From an uncultured Saprospiraceae bacterium (lineage in GTDB: Bacteria > Bacteroidota > Bacteroidia > Chitinophagales > Saprospiraceae), in assembly GCA_937894165.1 (NCBI GenBank), contig CALCSX010000389.1, forward strand, positions 1-13,118: a stretch of DNA of 13,118 nt. Reading direction: 5' to 3'. The position numbers and the translations under genes were made by a program. The notes under the pieces were generated by a model. It did no database searches. It was not told the origin of the DNA and worked only from the letters and a program-made list of their open reading frames with translations. Positions 6,241 through 13,118 of the stretch are shown here, piece after piece. Positions within the stretch are counted from its first letter, which is position 1; every line of letters starts with the position of its first letter.

Positions 6241-6812
6241 GAGCGCAGGATTTTGAATTTATCATCCATGACAAACCTAATCGGGCTTTATTTAATCAAT
6301 ATATTGATCGAATAATTAAGGATTTCAATGGTCATCTTTTGGTAAGAATGGAAGATTTAGATATCATATATTGTGATTTCTCGATTCAGTCTGAAACATT
6401 GACACTTCATCAGGACACCTATTTAGGTATAAGCATATATCCTCAACAGATGAAGGATGCTAATCCGAATGCCCGTGATCTGGCCCTGAAAATATTCTAT
6501 CGACTCCGTTATCCAATCGAACATGAGCAGACCTGGGTACTTTTCGAAAATGGAAGGGAAGATGAGATAAATTACCTGCTTGATATAATTATAGAATTGC
6601 GCAAAATCAAAGGTTCTGCTAGCAAAAAAATTCTTTTAGAAAATAGCCCCTCGCCTAATTCTTGTCGCATTTGCGGATCAGAAATTACAGGTAAATACAT
6701 GGATTTTATTCACTATTCAGTTTGTCAGAAGTGTGACAATAAATTCATAAAAAGTAAAAACTTTGAGGACATTCTGGATTCAATGCCTAAAACAATTAAG
6801 TTTGTAGGGTAA
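6237..6812 (+). CDS. Unrecognised protein with C-terminal Cys4 zinc site, partner of the HD hydrolase
   Basis: I do not recognise the family. The 191 residues fall in two parts. Residues 1-125 look like a soluble alpha/beta domain, with strand-like segments at 32-68 (HLLVRM, LDIIYCDFSI, LTLHQD) and a helix near 109-123. Residues 143-166 hold CRIC followed by CQKC, a Cys4 zinc-ribbon or treble-clef type site. No signal peptide or membrane segment is present. The ATG at 6237 overlaps the stop of the HD hydrolase (ATGA), and no strong ribosome site is needed with such coupling. The context suggests a job tied to the hydrolase, for example as regulator or partner, but nothing shows it. No RelA/SpoT synthetase motif is present, so it is not an obvious toxSAS toxin. 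Confidence 0.85.
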   Translation: MRAQDFEFIIHDKPNRALFNQYIDRIIKDFNGHLLVRMEDLDIIYCDFSIQSETLTLHQDTYLGISIYPQQMKDANPNARDLALKIFYRLRYPIEHEQTWVLFENGREDEINYLLDIIIELRKIKGSASKKILLENSPSPNSCRICGSEITGKYMDFIHYSVCQKCDNKFIKSKNFEDILDSMPKTIKFVG

Positions 6813-6910
6813 TTTTTTAAATTTAGGAATCATTTTCTATAAATACTGCGTTAATATTATTCGGGGAGGTTTCAATCCGGCATTTTACAAAGCAAATCTC
6901 ATAATCAGGA

Positions 6911-8362
6911 ATGGGTAAATTCAAATTTTTTCAAATTATTCTTCTTTTACTTTTCATTTCAGTGGGAGCAATAGCGCAATTTGTCACTGTATCTAATGAT
7001 ATCAATATCAACCGAGATACCTATTATGAGCTTCTCGGCAAATACGGAAAAGAAATTCTTCTTTTGGAAGAAAGCCCTACTGCACTTACAATGCGAAAAT
7101 TGGATGAAAACCTGAACCTGACAGGTGGTAAAAGGCTGGAATTGGGCCATGCTAAAACCCGGGTAATAGGATATGTTGCTTCAAGAAAGAATTTTAATGT
7201 AATTTTTGCCACCTACTCCCGCGATAGTATCAATGTAATCCAACACAAATACGATCCACAAGGGAACAAACTAATGGATTCGAATATCGCCTTGATTTAC
7301 AAGCCTTTGATCAATCCTAGGTTTGATTTCTTGATGAGCGAAGATAAAAAACAAGGCGTCATTTTCAAAGCGGGGTCGAAAAGTTCCATTGATATTTACG
7401 GATGGAATTTGGAAACCGGTGAGTCACTCTATACACGTTATCTGGATCTTTCTAATTTACCTGTCGACCTGTCAAACTTTGCTCTGACAGTGGACAATCA
7501 AGGCCATTTGTATTTCAAATATGAAACTTTCGTTAAGGATTCAAAAAACCTCAGAAAATTAATTTTTGTGAAATTTGATCCCTTTGTCGGCACTATCATG
7601 GAACAAGAGATATTGCTGGATGATCTTTTCATTACCGACAGCCAGATGGTCATTGATAATATGAATAATGAGGTTAATCTTGTTGGACTGTTCTCCAATA
7701 AGAGATATGGTTCCAACATCGGATCACTCCTTATTAAAATGGATAGAAGTTTTCAAAAACCCGCCGTTATAGCCAACCACGCATTCGGGCGGCAATTGCT
7801 ATCTGATTATCATGGTGAGAAAACACCGGATGCCCAAGTAATTCCCAATCTTCAGGTGAAAGAATTAATCATGAGAATTGATGGAGGGATAATGGCTATT
7901 TTAGAAGATAATAAGGAATTTGCTCGACGAAATTTTGTAGGGAGAAGGGATATTTATGGTATGGGACCCTCCAATTATTCTGTAGATTATTATTACGAAG
8001 ACCTCATCGCGATCACCTACAGTCCCAATGGAAAAATTCACTGGGAAAAAGTTTTGCCAAAGCGCCAGTATAGTTTTGATGATGAGGCACTTTACTCCTC
8101 ATTTTTTCTGCTAAAAACACCTAAAAGCCTTAGACTCCTTTATAATGATGAAATCCGCAGCGAAAGCACTGTCTCAGAATATATAATTGAAGGAAATGGT
8201 GGAATTAAAAGGAAGGCCTTAGTTTCTACAGCTAACCAAAATCTCAAACTTCAATTGAGAAATTCCCTTCAAGTGGGTGCTAATGAGGTGATTATTCCCA
8301 GTATTAGAGGCCGAAAGCTGAGGTTTGTGAGAATAATTTACCCGCCGGAGCAGATTAATTAG
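6911..8362 (+). CDS. Secreted protein of unknown function
   Basis: I do not recognise the family. The 483-residue product begins with a clear Sec signal peptide: basic MGKFK, a hydrophobic run IILLLLFISVG, and a cleavage site AIAQ near residue 22-23. There is no lipobox Cys, so it is predicted to enter the periplasm or beyond. The mature part has no further membrane segment. It is rich in short beta strands with turns such as DPQGNK, NLETGES and SPNGKIHW, which would suit a beta-propeller or other all-beta fold, but no repeat is regular enough to prove it. There is no T9SS C-terminal sorting domain, since the protein ends in FVRIIYPPEQIN. It lies 98 bases after the previous gene, so it may have its own promoter. 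Start ATG 6911 fits the signal peptide. Confidence 0.85.
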   Translation: MGKFKFFQIILLLLFISVGAIAQFVTVSNDININRDTYYELLGKYGKEILLLEESPTALTMRKLDENLNLTGGKRLELGHAKTRVIGYVASRKNFNVIFATYSRDSINVIQHKYDPQGNKLMDSNIALIYKPLINPRFDFLMSEDKKQGVIFKAGSKSSIDIYGWNLETGESLYTRYLDLSNLPVDLSNFALTVDNQGHLYFKYETFVKDSKNLRKLIFVKFDPFVGTIMEQEILLDDLFITDSQMVIDNMNNEVNLVGLFSNKRYGSNIGSLLIKMDRSFQKPAVIANHAFGRQLLSDYHGEKTPDAQVIPNLQVKELIMRIDGGIMAILEDNKEFARRNFVGRRDIYGMGPSNYSVDYYYEDLIAITYSPNGKIHWEKVLPKRQYSFDDEALYSSFFLLKTPKSLRLLYNDEIRSESTVSEYIIEGNGGIKRKALVSTANQNLKLQLRNSLQVGANEVIIPSIRGRKLRFVRIIYPPEQIN

Positions 8363-8419
8363 GCACAGCTTAAATTGCTGGCTTAATGATGCGATTCAAA
8401 TTTCGATAATGAAAGAAAT

Positions 8420-8435
8420 AGTGCCGTTAGGCACT
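8420..8435. repeat. Palindrome AGTGCC-GTTA-GGCACT followed by TTAATG
   Basis: A perfect 6-base stem with a 4-base loop, 57 bases past the stop of the secreted protein gene. It is followed by TAATGTGGGTAGAA and not by a T-run, so it is more likely a dispersed palindromic repeat than an intrinsic terminator. Its right end forms ACTTAATG, an octamer also present in the three module cores downstream. Confidence 0.7.
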
Positions 8436-8540
8436 TAATGTGGGTAGAATTTCAATAAACATTTTTACAGATGCTGTAGGTATCGAATATCATTATTGAA
8501 AGAGTTTAAAAGAAGAATTTAATAATTGTTAAGAGCTTAT

Positions 8541-8755
8541 TGAAAACCTTAATGACCTCAATCCCTTCTATATAACTCTTTCCGTTTTCATGCTATTTAA
8601 CACTGATGCTGGCGCAAGTTTGTAACTTGTGCCCCTCAGATCTAATCTTCTAAAAAATCTTCTAAAGTTATTTTCATCAAAACATAGGCAATTACCTAGC
8701 GGGATACTTAATGGTTCAAAAAACCCCATGCTGGCGCAAGTTTGTAACTTGTGCC
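8541..8755 (+). repeat. Composite repeat module, copy A
   Basis: The module reads: TGAAAACCTTAATG and a CTTCTATATAACTCTTT block; hairpin repeat (8607-8633); AGATCTAATC; a 53-base core (8667-8719) ending in CTAGCGGGATACTTAATGG and TTCAA; then a second hairpin repeat (8729-8755). The hairpin arms are GGCGCAAGTT and AACTTGTGCC around TGT, one pair being G-T. The core matches copy B at 49 of 53 positions. Confidence 0.9.
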
Positions 8756-8779
8756 TCTACTCAAACTTTTTATTACCAC

Positions 8780-8846
8780 TGCTGGCGCAAGTCTGTAAAT
8801 GTTTTCTTGTAAAATTCCAATGCTTTCGTAAGTTTGCAAATGTACC
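8780..8846 (+). repeat. Two degenerate hairpin repeats between the module copies
   Basis: 8780-8800 begins TGCTGGCGCAAGTCTGTAA and 8821-8846 begins TGCTTTCGTAAGTTTG. Both are decayed forms of the hairpin repeat in which the right arm no longer pairs. They suggest that the family has been here long enough for some copies to erode. Confidence 0.7.
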
Positions 8847-8855
8847 CCATCTTAA

Positions 8856-9086
8856 TGAAAACCTTAATGCCTCTTAATTCCTTCTATATAACTCTTTCTG
8901 CTTTCATGCTTTCCCAACTCTATTGCTGGCGCAAGTTTGTAACTTGTACCCAATAGATCTAATCATTTATTAATGTCTTGTTAAGTTATTTTCATCAAAA
9001 CACAGGCTACTGCCTAGCGGGATACTTAATGGTTCAAGAAAAACTAGTACCAATTACATTGCTGGCTCAAGTTTGTAACTTGTGCC
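8856..9086 (+). repeat. Composite repeat module, copy B
   Basis: Same order of parts as copy A: TGAAAACCTTAATG, the CTTCTATATAACTCTTT block, hairpin repeat (8924-8950), AGATCTAATC, the 53-base core (8985-9037) and a closing hairpin repeat (9060-9086, with GGCTCAAGTT as left arm). It starts 315 bases after copy A. Identity is high in the core and hairpins and lower in the linkers. Confidence 0.9.
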
Positions 9087-9130
9087 TCACACATTCTTTT
9101 ACCTAAATTTTTTAAGCCATTTTTTATTTA

Positions 9131-9184
9131 TTATTTTCAAACCAATAATAGATCTCTATCGGAGCACTACTTAATGGTTCAAGT
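9131..9184 (+). repeat. Degenerate third copy of the module core
   Basis: TTATTTTCA at its left and ACTTAATGGTTCAAG at its right match the ends of the 53-base core; the middle has diverged. No hairpin repeat follows it, although GGCTCAGATTG at 9202 may be a remnant. Confidence 0.65.
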
Positions 9185-9252
9185 AAACAACATCAATTTT
9201 TGGCTCAGATTGTTTTGATAATTTAATGGCTTTATCACTCTTCGCTTATCCT

Positions 9253-10092
9253 CTATTGAATCACCGTCGTATCCCTTGTCGCTGACAAACCGGTAAAAAT
9301 CCCCAATGGATTGCCACTCCCTGACAAATTAGTATGTAATTGTCCCGGCTGAATAAAAGGTCCGCCCGCATTGCCTGCATTGACTACACTGTTGTAGAAT
9401 TTATAATAATCCTCTCCCATATTAATGATTACATTAATGAGCCTGCTCCCCACATTATACTCAAATCCGGTTCCAAAAACCAATTGAGGTGAAGCAAATA
9501 AATCTTCTGTTGTAAAATTTTGTATCAATGAATCTTGCGTTTCACTGAATAGCATCCTGCGATAATAATTTTCGGTATTCGAAAAATCTGTAATATAAGT
9601 TAAAAGCCTATACATACCCTCATCATTTCTCTCCACCACAATGCTATCAATCGGTACATGCGGCAATATTTGTGTCTCCCCGAATACTGTATCCCCATTG
9701 GGTAAATCTATCTCTAATCTAAAATCCACTCCCTCCAGATTGGGTACCACCAGATCAGAGTAATAATTATACAATTTGCCATCGTCAGCTCCTAATACAA
9801 ATCGATTCTCCAATGTCACGACGATATTATTGTAGGTAATCCTTACCTCTGCTTCATTGTAAAGCAAATTCTCATACGTTTCAAAAATATCCTCGAGAAG
9901 GAAGGGATCAAAATAAGAAGCAGTATTCGTCATCAACAAGCGAAATGGCTGCCCCGGTTCCAAATAGCATTCGATCATAGGTTGCGCATCGTAGTCCGGT
10001 AGATCAATTTCTATCTCCTTTTCCAAATTGCATGATTGCAAAAAAGCCATCATCAAAAGTCCTATTAAAAATATACTTAACTGCTTCATCAT
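9253..10092 (-). CDS. DUF4249 family outer-membrane-associated lipoprotein
   Basis: A lipoprotein of 279 residues paired with the TonB-dependent receptor just upstream. The N-terminus MMKQLSIFLIGLLMMAFLQSC is a type II signal peptide; the lipobox LQSC makes Cys21 the lipidated residue. The acidic stretch after it (NLEKEIEIDLPDY) would fit surface export in this phylum. The mature part opens with a beta-rich half containing MIECYLEPGQPFRLLMTNTAS and closes with GIFTGLSATRDTTV, both typical of DUF4249 proteins. Family function is unknown; members usually sit beside TonB receptors. An in-frame TTG touches the receptor stop codon, but ATG 10090-10092 is the better start, three bases past that stop, and the next codon is ATG too. 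The pair is clearly one operon. Confidence 0.9.
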   Translation of the reverse strand: MMKQLSIFLIGLLMMAFLQSCNLEKEIEIDLPDYDAQPMIECYLEPGQPFRLLMTNTASYFDPFLLEDIFETYENLLYNEAEVRITYNNIVVTLENRFVLGADDGKLYNYYSDLVVPNLEGVDFRLEIDLPNGDTVFGETQILPHVPIDSIVVERNDEGMYRLLTYITDFSNTENYYRRMLFSETQDSLIQNFTTEDLFASPQLVFGTGFEYNVGSRLINVIINMGEDYYKFYNSVVNAGNAGGPFIQPGQLHTNLSGSGNPLGIFTGLSATRDTTVIQ

Positions 10093-10095
10093 CAA

Positions 10096-12444
10096 TTAAA
10101 ATTTAAAATTCCATGTAACAGAAGGTAATATTGGAAACAAACTTACCTGCTTAGCCGTCACCTTAAAAGGAAGCTCTCCTATCTCCTGCCCTTCCAACTC
10201 CACCGTTCTAAACTCCGGTTCTAAAAACAAAAAGTACGGATTTCTCCTATCATAAGCATTGTAAATAGAGATGGTCAAATCACTATGACCCCATGAAGGA
10301 AAGAAATTAATCACCAAACCCAAATCCATCCTATGATAATCCGGCATCCTCGTCGTATTTCGATCCCCATACACAGATGTAATGGGACTATTTGGCTCCC
10401 CGCTTATTCCTTGATAATAGGATCTCCCGGAGGGTAACCAAGTCAAATCGCCTGATCCATAAACGAATGTCCCTGTGACCGTCAAACGGCGATTGATTAC
10501 ATACAAAGCAACAACAGAAAGATCATGGCGTCTGTCATATCGAGGTCTGAAATACCTGCCCTCCATTATTTGACTCCCATCGAGAGATTCGAACTCCCCC
10601 CTGTTGATCCATGCTAAAGTATATCCTATCCAGCCCTGAAGCGTTCCTGTCTTCTTTTCTAGTGTAAATTCTATCCCCGTCGCATAGCCTTTACCGAAAG
10701 CAAACTCATTTTCAAGATCTTCGTTCAAAAACAAATTCGCATTGTCCTTAAACTCAAGCTGATTCTGCAAATACTTATAATATCCCTCCACCTCAAAATA
10801 CAAATTTTTACCCAACATACCCGCAACACCTACCGCTACTTGATCCGAAATCTGAGGCTTGGTATTCTCTGTCGTGGGATACCAGACATCCGTTGGCAGA
10901 GACACGCCCGAATTAGCTATCAAATGGACATATTGTGACATCCTTGCATAACTGCCTTTCAAGGAAAGTCGATCCGTTAAGCTATATTTTGCAGATAATC
11001 GAGGCTCAGGATTAAAATAAAAAGCATTCCCATTGGCAAATCCTGAAAGTCGCAAACCGGCATAAAGTTTCGTCTTACTATTCACCTCCCACTCATCACT
11101 TATATGTGCAGCCATCTCATAACCGTCCAACTCACTTCCGGCGTTAAAATTTATAGTCCCATCATCTGCGCCCGCACGCAATCTACCAATTGAAAAAGTA
11201 TGGTAGGTTCCTTCAATACCGAATTTCAAATTGTGCCCTCCACCAATGTTATAAAAATAGGAGTGTTTCAAAGAATAATCCTTCACAGATGAGCCAAAAT
11301 TGAATGAGAAACCGGGAAGAGTATTGGTAATATCATATTTATAATTACTGAAAATGGCAGTTGTATTGGAAAACAACTTCGTGCCAAAAACATGATTCCA
11401 CCTACTCGTTAAGGTTGAGTTACCCCAGTCAAACCCGAAATTGAACGATTCACTATTAAAGGCAAATACATCCCGCCCGAAATAACCCGATACGAATATT
11501 TGATCCTTGTCAGTAATTTTATAATTCAATTTGGCATTTAAGTCATAAAAATTATAGCCCGGGATCGGATTATAATTCTCATTTTGTGCATTGGCCCTAT
11601 TAATAGAGTTGGTGATGAGATCAACGTATGTTCTCCTACCGGATACAATAAATGATCCTTTGTCCTTGACGATCGGCCCTTCGAGTGTAACCCGAGAGGT
11701 AATTAAACCGATTCCTCCCGAACCTGAAAGCTTTTGGTTGTTTCCATCCTTTAAGCGAACATCGATCACTGAAGATAATCTACCCCCGTATTCGGCAGGA
11801 AAACCCGCTTTGTACACTTTCAAATCCTTCACTGCATCAGCATTGAAAGTGCTAAAAAAACCGAATAAATGATTGGGATTATACACTACAGCCTCGTCTA
11901 GTAAAATTAAATTTTGATCCGGTCCGCCGCCTCTGACTATTAAGCCGCTAGAACCTTCGGAGCCTGATTGAACACCGGGCTTCAATTGGACTGTTTTTAA
12001 AATATCTACTTCCCCGAAAAGTGCCGGGAGAAGTTTAGCCTCTCGCACATTAATCGTCGTCACCGACATCTCGGTAGAATTCATTCTGTCCCTATCAGAC
12101 TCCGCTTTCACCACTACTTCTTCCAGATCCACACCACTTGAAAGATAGACATCCAACTTCTGATCTCTATCAGCCAGCACACGCACTACCCTGTCAGCAT
12201 AGCCGACATAACTTATCCTGATATCAACACTGTCAGGAGATGTAGGTATATTGAGAGAATAAAAACCGTATTCATTGGACAAAGTACCCTTCTCATAATC
12301 AGACTGATAGACACTGGCACCAATCATTGTCTCACCATTTTCTAAATCAAAAACTGTTCCTGATATATTGACATTCTGCCCTAATACCGGCGCACTAATA
12401 CCAAAAACGAGGAGGATAAAAAACAGTAAAATTTCCCTTTTCAT
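10096..12444 (-). CDS. TonB-dependent outer-membrane receptor with carboxypeptidase-regulatory-like domain
   Basis: An outer-membrane transporter of 782 residues that would import a substrate with energy from TonB-ExbBD. Parts in order: signal peptide 1-22 (cleavage at VLG-Q); a carboxypeptidase-regulatory-like beta-sandwich at about 26-103 (ISGTVFDLENGETMIGASV, YGFYSLNIP, ISYVGY); a TonB-box-like EEVVV at 108-112; the plug at about 125-235 (GLIVRGGGPDQNLILLDEA, VYKAGFPAEYGGRLSSVIDV); then the barrel to a C-terminal aromatic (TWNFKF). The first gene of a two-gene unit with the DUF4249 lipoprotein, which may cap it or bind substrate. No SusD partner, sigma/anti-sigma pair or STN domain is seen, so substrate stays unknown; polysaccharide import is less likely than with SusC. 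The gene is complete. No convincing promoter was found upstream. Confidence 0.95.
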   Translation of the reverse strand: MKREILLFFILLVFGISAPVLGQNVNISGTVFDLENGETMIGASVYQSDYEKGTLSNEYGFYSLNIPTSPDSVDIRISYVGYADRVVRVLADRDQKLDVYLSSGVDLEEVVVKAESDRDRMNSTEMSVTTINVREAKLLPALFGEVDILKTVQLKPGVQSGSEGSSGLIVRGGGPDQNLILLDEAVVYNPNHLFGFFSTFNADAVKDLKVYKAGFPAEYGGRLSSVIDVRLKDGNNQKLSGSGGIGLITSRVTLEGPIVKDKGSFIVSGRRTYVDLITNSINRANAQNENYNPIPGYNFYDLNAKLNYKITDKDQIFVSGYFGRDVFAFNSESFNFGFDWGNSTLTSRWNHVFGTKLFSNTTAIFSNYKYDITNTLPGFSFNFGSSVKDYSLKHSYFYNIGGGHNLKFGIEGTYHTFSIGRLRAGADDGTINFNAGSELDGYEMAAHISDEWEVNSKTKLYAGLRLSGFANGNAFYFNPEPRLSAKYSLTDRLSLKGSYARMSQYVHLIANSGVSLPTDVWYPTTENTKPQISDQVAVGVAGMLGKNLYFEVEGYYKYLQNQLEFKDNANLFLNEDLENEFAFGKGYATGIEFTLEKKTGTLQGWIGYTLAWINRGEFESLDGSQIMEGRYFRPRYDRRHDLSVVALYVINRRLTVTGTFVYGSGDLTWLPSGRSYYQGISGEPNSPITSVYGDRNTTRMPDYHRMDLGLVINFFPSWGHSDLTISIYNAYDRRNPYFLFLEPEFRTVELEGQEIGELPFKVTAKQVSLFPILPSVTWNFKF

Positions 12445-12681
12445 TCTGATTTTTATTGTAGAACTAACGTTGATGAGGTTCCGTAATTCAAAGTCGGATA
12501 TTAAAAAACAAAGGATTTCTCACTGATGATCAATCCTTAATGACTCAAATTCCGGAATAAAAATTACTTTCCTGAGAATACAAGAAAGTGAACGAAAACC
12601 TTCAACTAAAGTTGTGAAGAAAATGATAGTTAACAGAATTTTTCAGACCAAATGTCGAACTTTTTCGATTAACTAAATTTC

Positions 12682-12807
12682 CTATTCAGGAAGATACTGA
12701 AAGTTTTGGTTATACACATAAATTAACAGCGAAACTATCAGGATGATTGTAATAACTAATCCTAAGATAACATACCCTTTCTTACCTGCATTTTCTATAT
12801 GATCCAT
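12682..12807 (-). CDS. Small single-pass membrane protein, 41 residues
   Basis: A short frame with ATG at 12805-12807 and TAG at 12682-12684. The product starts with the polar MDHIENAGKK, then has one hydrophobic helix GYVILGLVITIILIVSLLIY (11-30), then the short tail VYNQNFQYLPE. The two lysines before the helix suggest the N-terminus stays in the cytoplasm. A consensus -7 element lies 21 bases upstream, and the coding look of the segment (uninterrupted helix, polar ends) differs from chance AT-rich DNA. I do not recognise the family. It lies 237 bases upstream of the TonB receptor gene on the same strand, and may be a separate unit or the leader gene of that operon. Confidence 0.65.
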   Translation of the reverse strand: MDHIENAGKKGYVILGLVITIILIVSLLIYVYNQNFQYLPE

Positions 12808-12827
12808 AGCTGATTTTTATATTGATG

Positions 12828-12835
12828 CAAATATA
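12828..12835 (-). promoter_or_regulatory. Bacteroidota -7 promoter element for the small membrane protein
   Basis: The minus strand reads TATATTTG, an exact match to TAnnTTTG. Transcription would start about 15 bases before the ATG at 12807. No clear TTG stands at the -33 distance. Confidence 0.5.
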
Positions 12836-12910
12836 GTAAAAAAAACCTTTCCTATTCTGACTGGGGAATGTGAATTTTATATTTTTTCATATTCTTTTTG
12901 TTTGGGGCCT

Positions 12911-12987
12911 CCCCTTGCCACTCCATATAAAAATACCTTCCATCAAGTAATGAAATATAATTCCCAAATTAACTTATCAGCAAGGGG
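12911..12987. repeat. Inverted repeat CCCCTTGC / GCAAGGGG around 61 bases
   Basis: Arms at 12911-12918 and 12980-12987 are perfect over eight bases. The right arm touches the GC-rich dispersed repeat. The sequence just left of the left arm, GGGGCCT, matches the left edge of copy 1 (4184-4190), so the 61-base AT-rich middle could be an insertion into copy 2. Confidence 0.55.
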
Positions 12988-13075
12988 CGCTACGTTCCGG
13001 GCTCGCTGTTCGCTCGGTACTTCGTACTTGTTTCGCTGCGCTACACTGACCCTGCACATCGCTAGGCCGGATACC
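12984..13075. repeat. GC-rich dispersed repeat, copy 2
   Basis: Same orientation as 4181-4282. Shared blocks are CGCTACGTT, GGCTCGCT, TTCGCTCGGT and CACATCGCTAGGCCGG. The middle here is TACTTCGTACTTG, where copy 1 has CCTATGGACTTCC. The segment is gene-free, and the window ends 43 bases later. Confidence 0.8.
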
Positions 13076-13118
13076 ACATCGACAAGACTATTATTAAATA
13101 TTGATATATTGCAAACGG

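Larger units (their letters stand above)
8363..9252. other. Repeat-filled space between convergent genes
   Basis: No gene is supported here. The space holds a small palindrome (8420-8435), two copies of a composite module (8541-8755 and 8856-9086), six copies of a hairpin repeat, and a degenerate third copy of the module core (9131-9184). The one open frame of note, 8629-8877 plus, simply runs through the repeats. Confidence 0.85.

Noticed and set aside
5638..6812. toxSAS-type toxin-antitoxin pair
   Set aside because: The hydrolase could fit an antitoxin, but the second protein has no RelA/SpoT synthetase motif, so there is no sign of the toxin half.
8420..8435. Intrinsic terminator of the secreted protein gene
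   Set aside because: The stem is only six pairs and no T-run follows; the sequence fits a dispersed palindromic repeat better.
8629..8877. Plus-strand open frame of 82 codons in the convergent spacer
   Set aside because: It runs through the hairpin repeats, so its internal similarity comes from the DNA repeats and not from protein repeats.
8607..9086. CRISPR-like array of six similar 27-base repeats
   Set aside because: Spacing between repeats is irregular (about 40 to 120 bases), two copies are decayed, the intervening sequences are themselves duplicated, and no cas gene is near.
10093..10095. TTG start of the DUF4249 gene touching the receptor stop
   Set aside because: Two ATG codons follow at once in frame, and the signal peptide is normal from either, so the rarer TTG is not needed.

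Overview
The window looks like a chromosomal segment of a member of the Bacteroidota, probably of the Saprospiria/Cytophagia type. The evidence is the TonB-dependent receptor paired with a DUF4249 lipoprotein, a group III truncated hemoglobin, a RecQ with the long C-terminal tail common in this phylum, -7 promoter elements of the TAnnTTTG type, little Shine-Dalgarno sequence, moderately AT-rich DNA, and intergenic spaces filled with short palindromic and heptameric repeats. The species cannot be fixed from the sequence.

Layout. 1-99 is a GC-rich island without a secure gene. 240-3733 carries three minus-strand genes: truncated hemoglobin (240-623), type II 3-dehydroquinate dehydratase aroQ (840-1265) and the helicase recQ (1535-3733). 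3734-4990 is a long gene-free stretch. Its first half is plain AT-rich DNA. Its second half is a repeat mosaic that runs directly into the broken 5' end of a LytTR response regulator (4991-5506, plus strand). 5638-6812 is a two-gene overlapping plus-strand operon: a small MESH1-like HD hydrolase and an unrecognised protein with a C-terminal Cys4 zinc site. 6911-8362 encodes an unrecognised secreted protein. 8363-9252 is a second repeat-filled space, between convergent genes, built from two copies of a composite module with hairpins. 9253-12444 (minus) is a TonB-dependent receptor followed by a DUF4249 lipoprotein. 12682-12807 (minus) is a 41-residue single-pass membrane protein with a good -7 promoter element. 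The window ends in another copy of the GC-rich dispersed repeat.

How the genes relate. Two units are clear: the receptor/lipoprotein pair in the outer membrane, and the HD hydrolase with its zinc-site partner, whose start overlaps the hydrolase stop. The hemoglobin, aroQ and recQ genes are housekeeping or stress genes lying in the same direction with repeat-filled gaps, so they are probably separate units. No tRNA, rRNA, transposase, CRISPR array or phage gene is visible.

The most unusual content is non-coding: at least four repeat families, some in long near-identical direct copies, and one copy cluster abutting a truncated regulator. Family names come from reading conserved residues; no database search was run.
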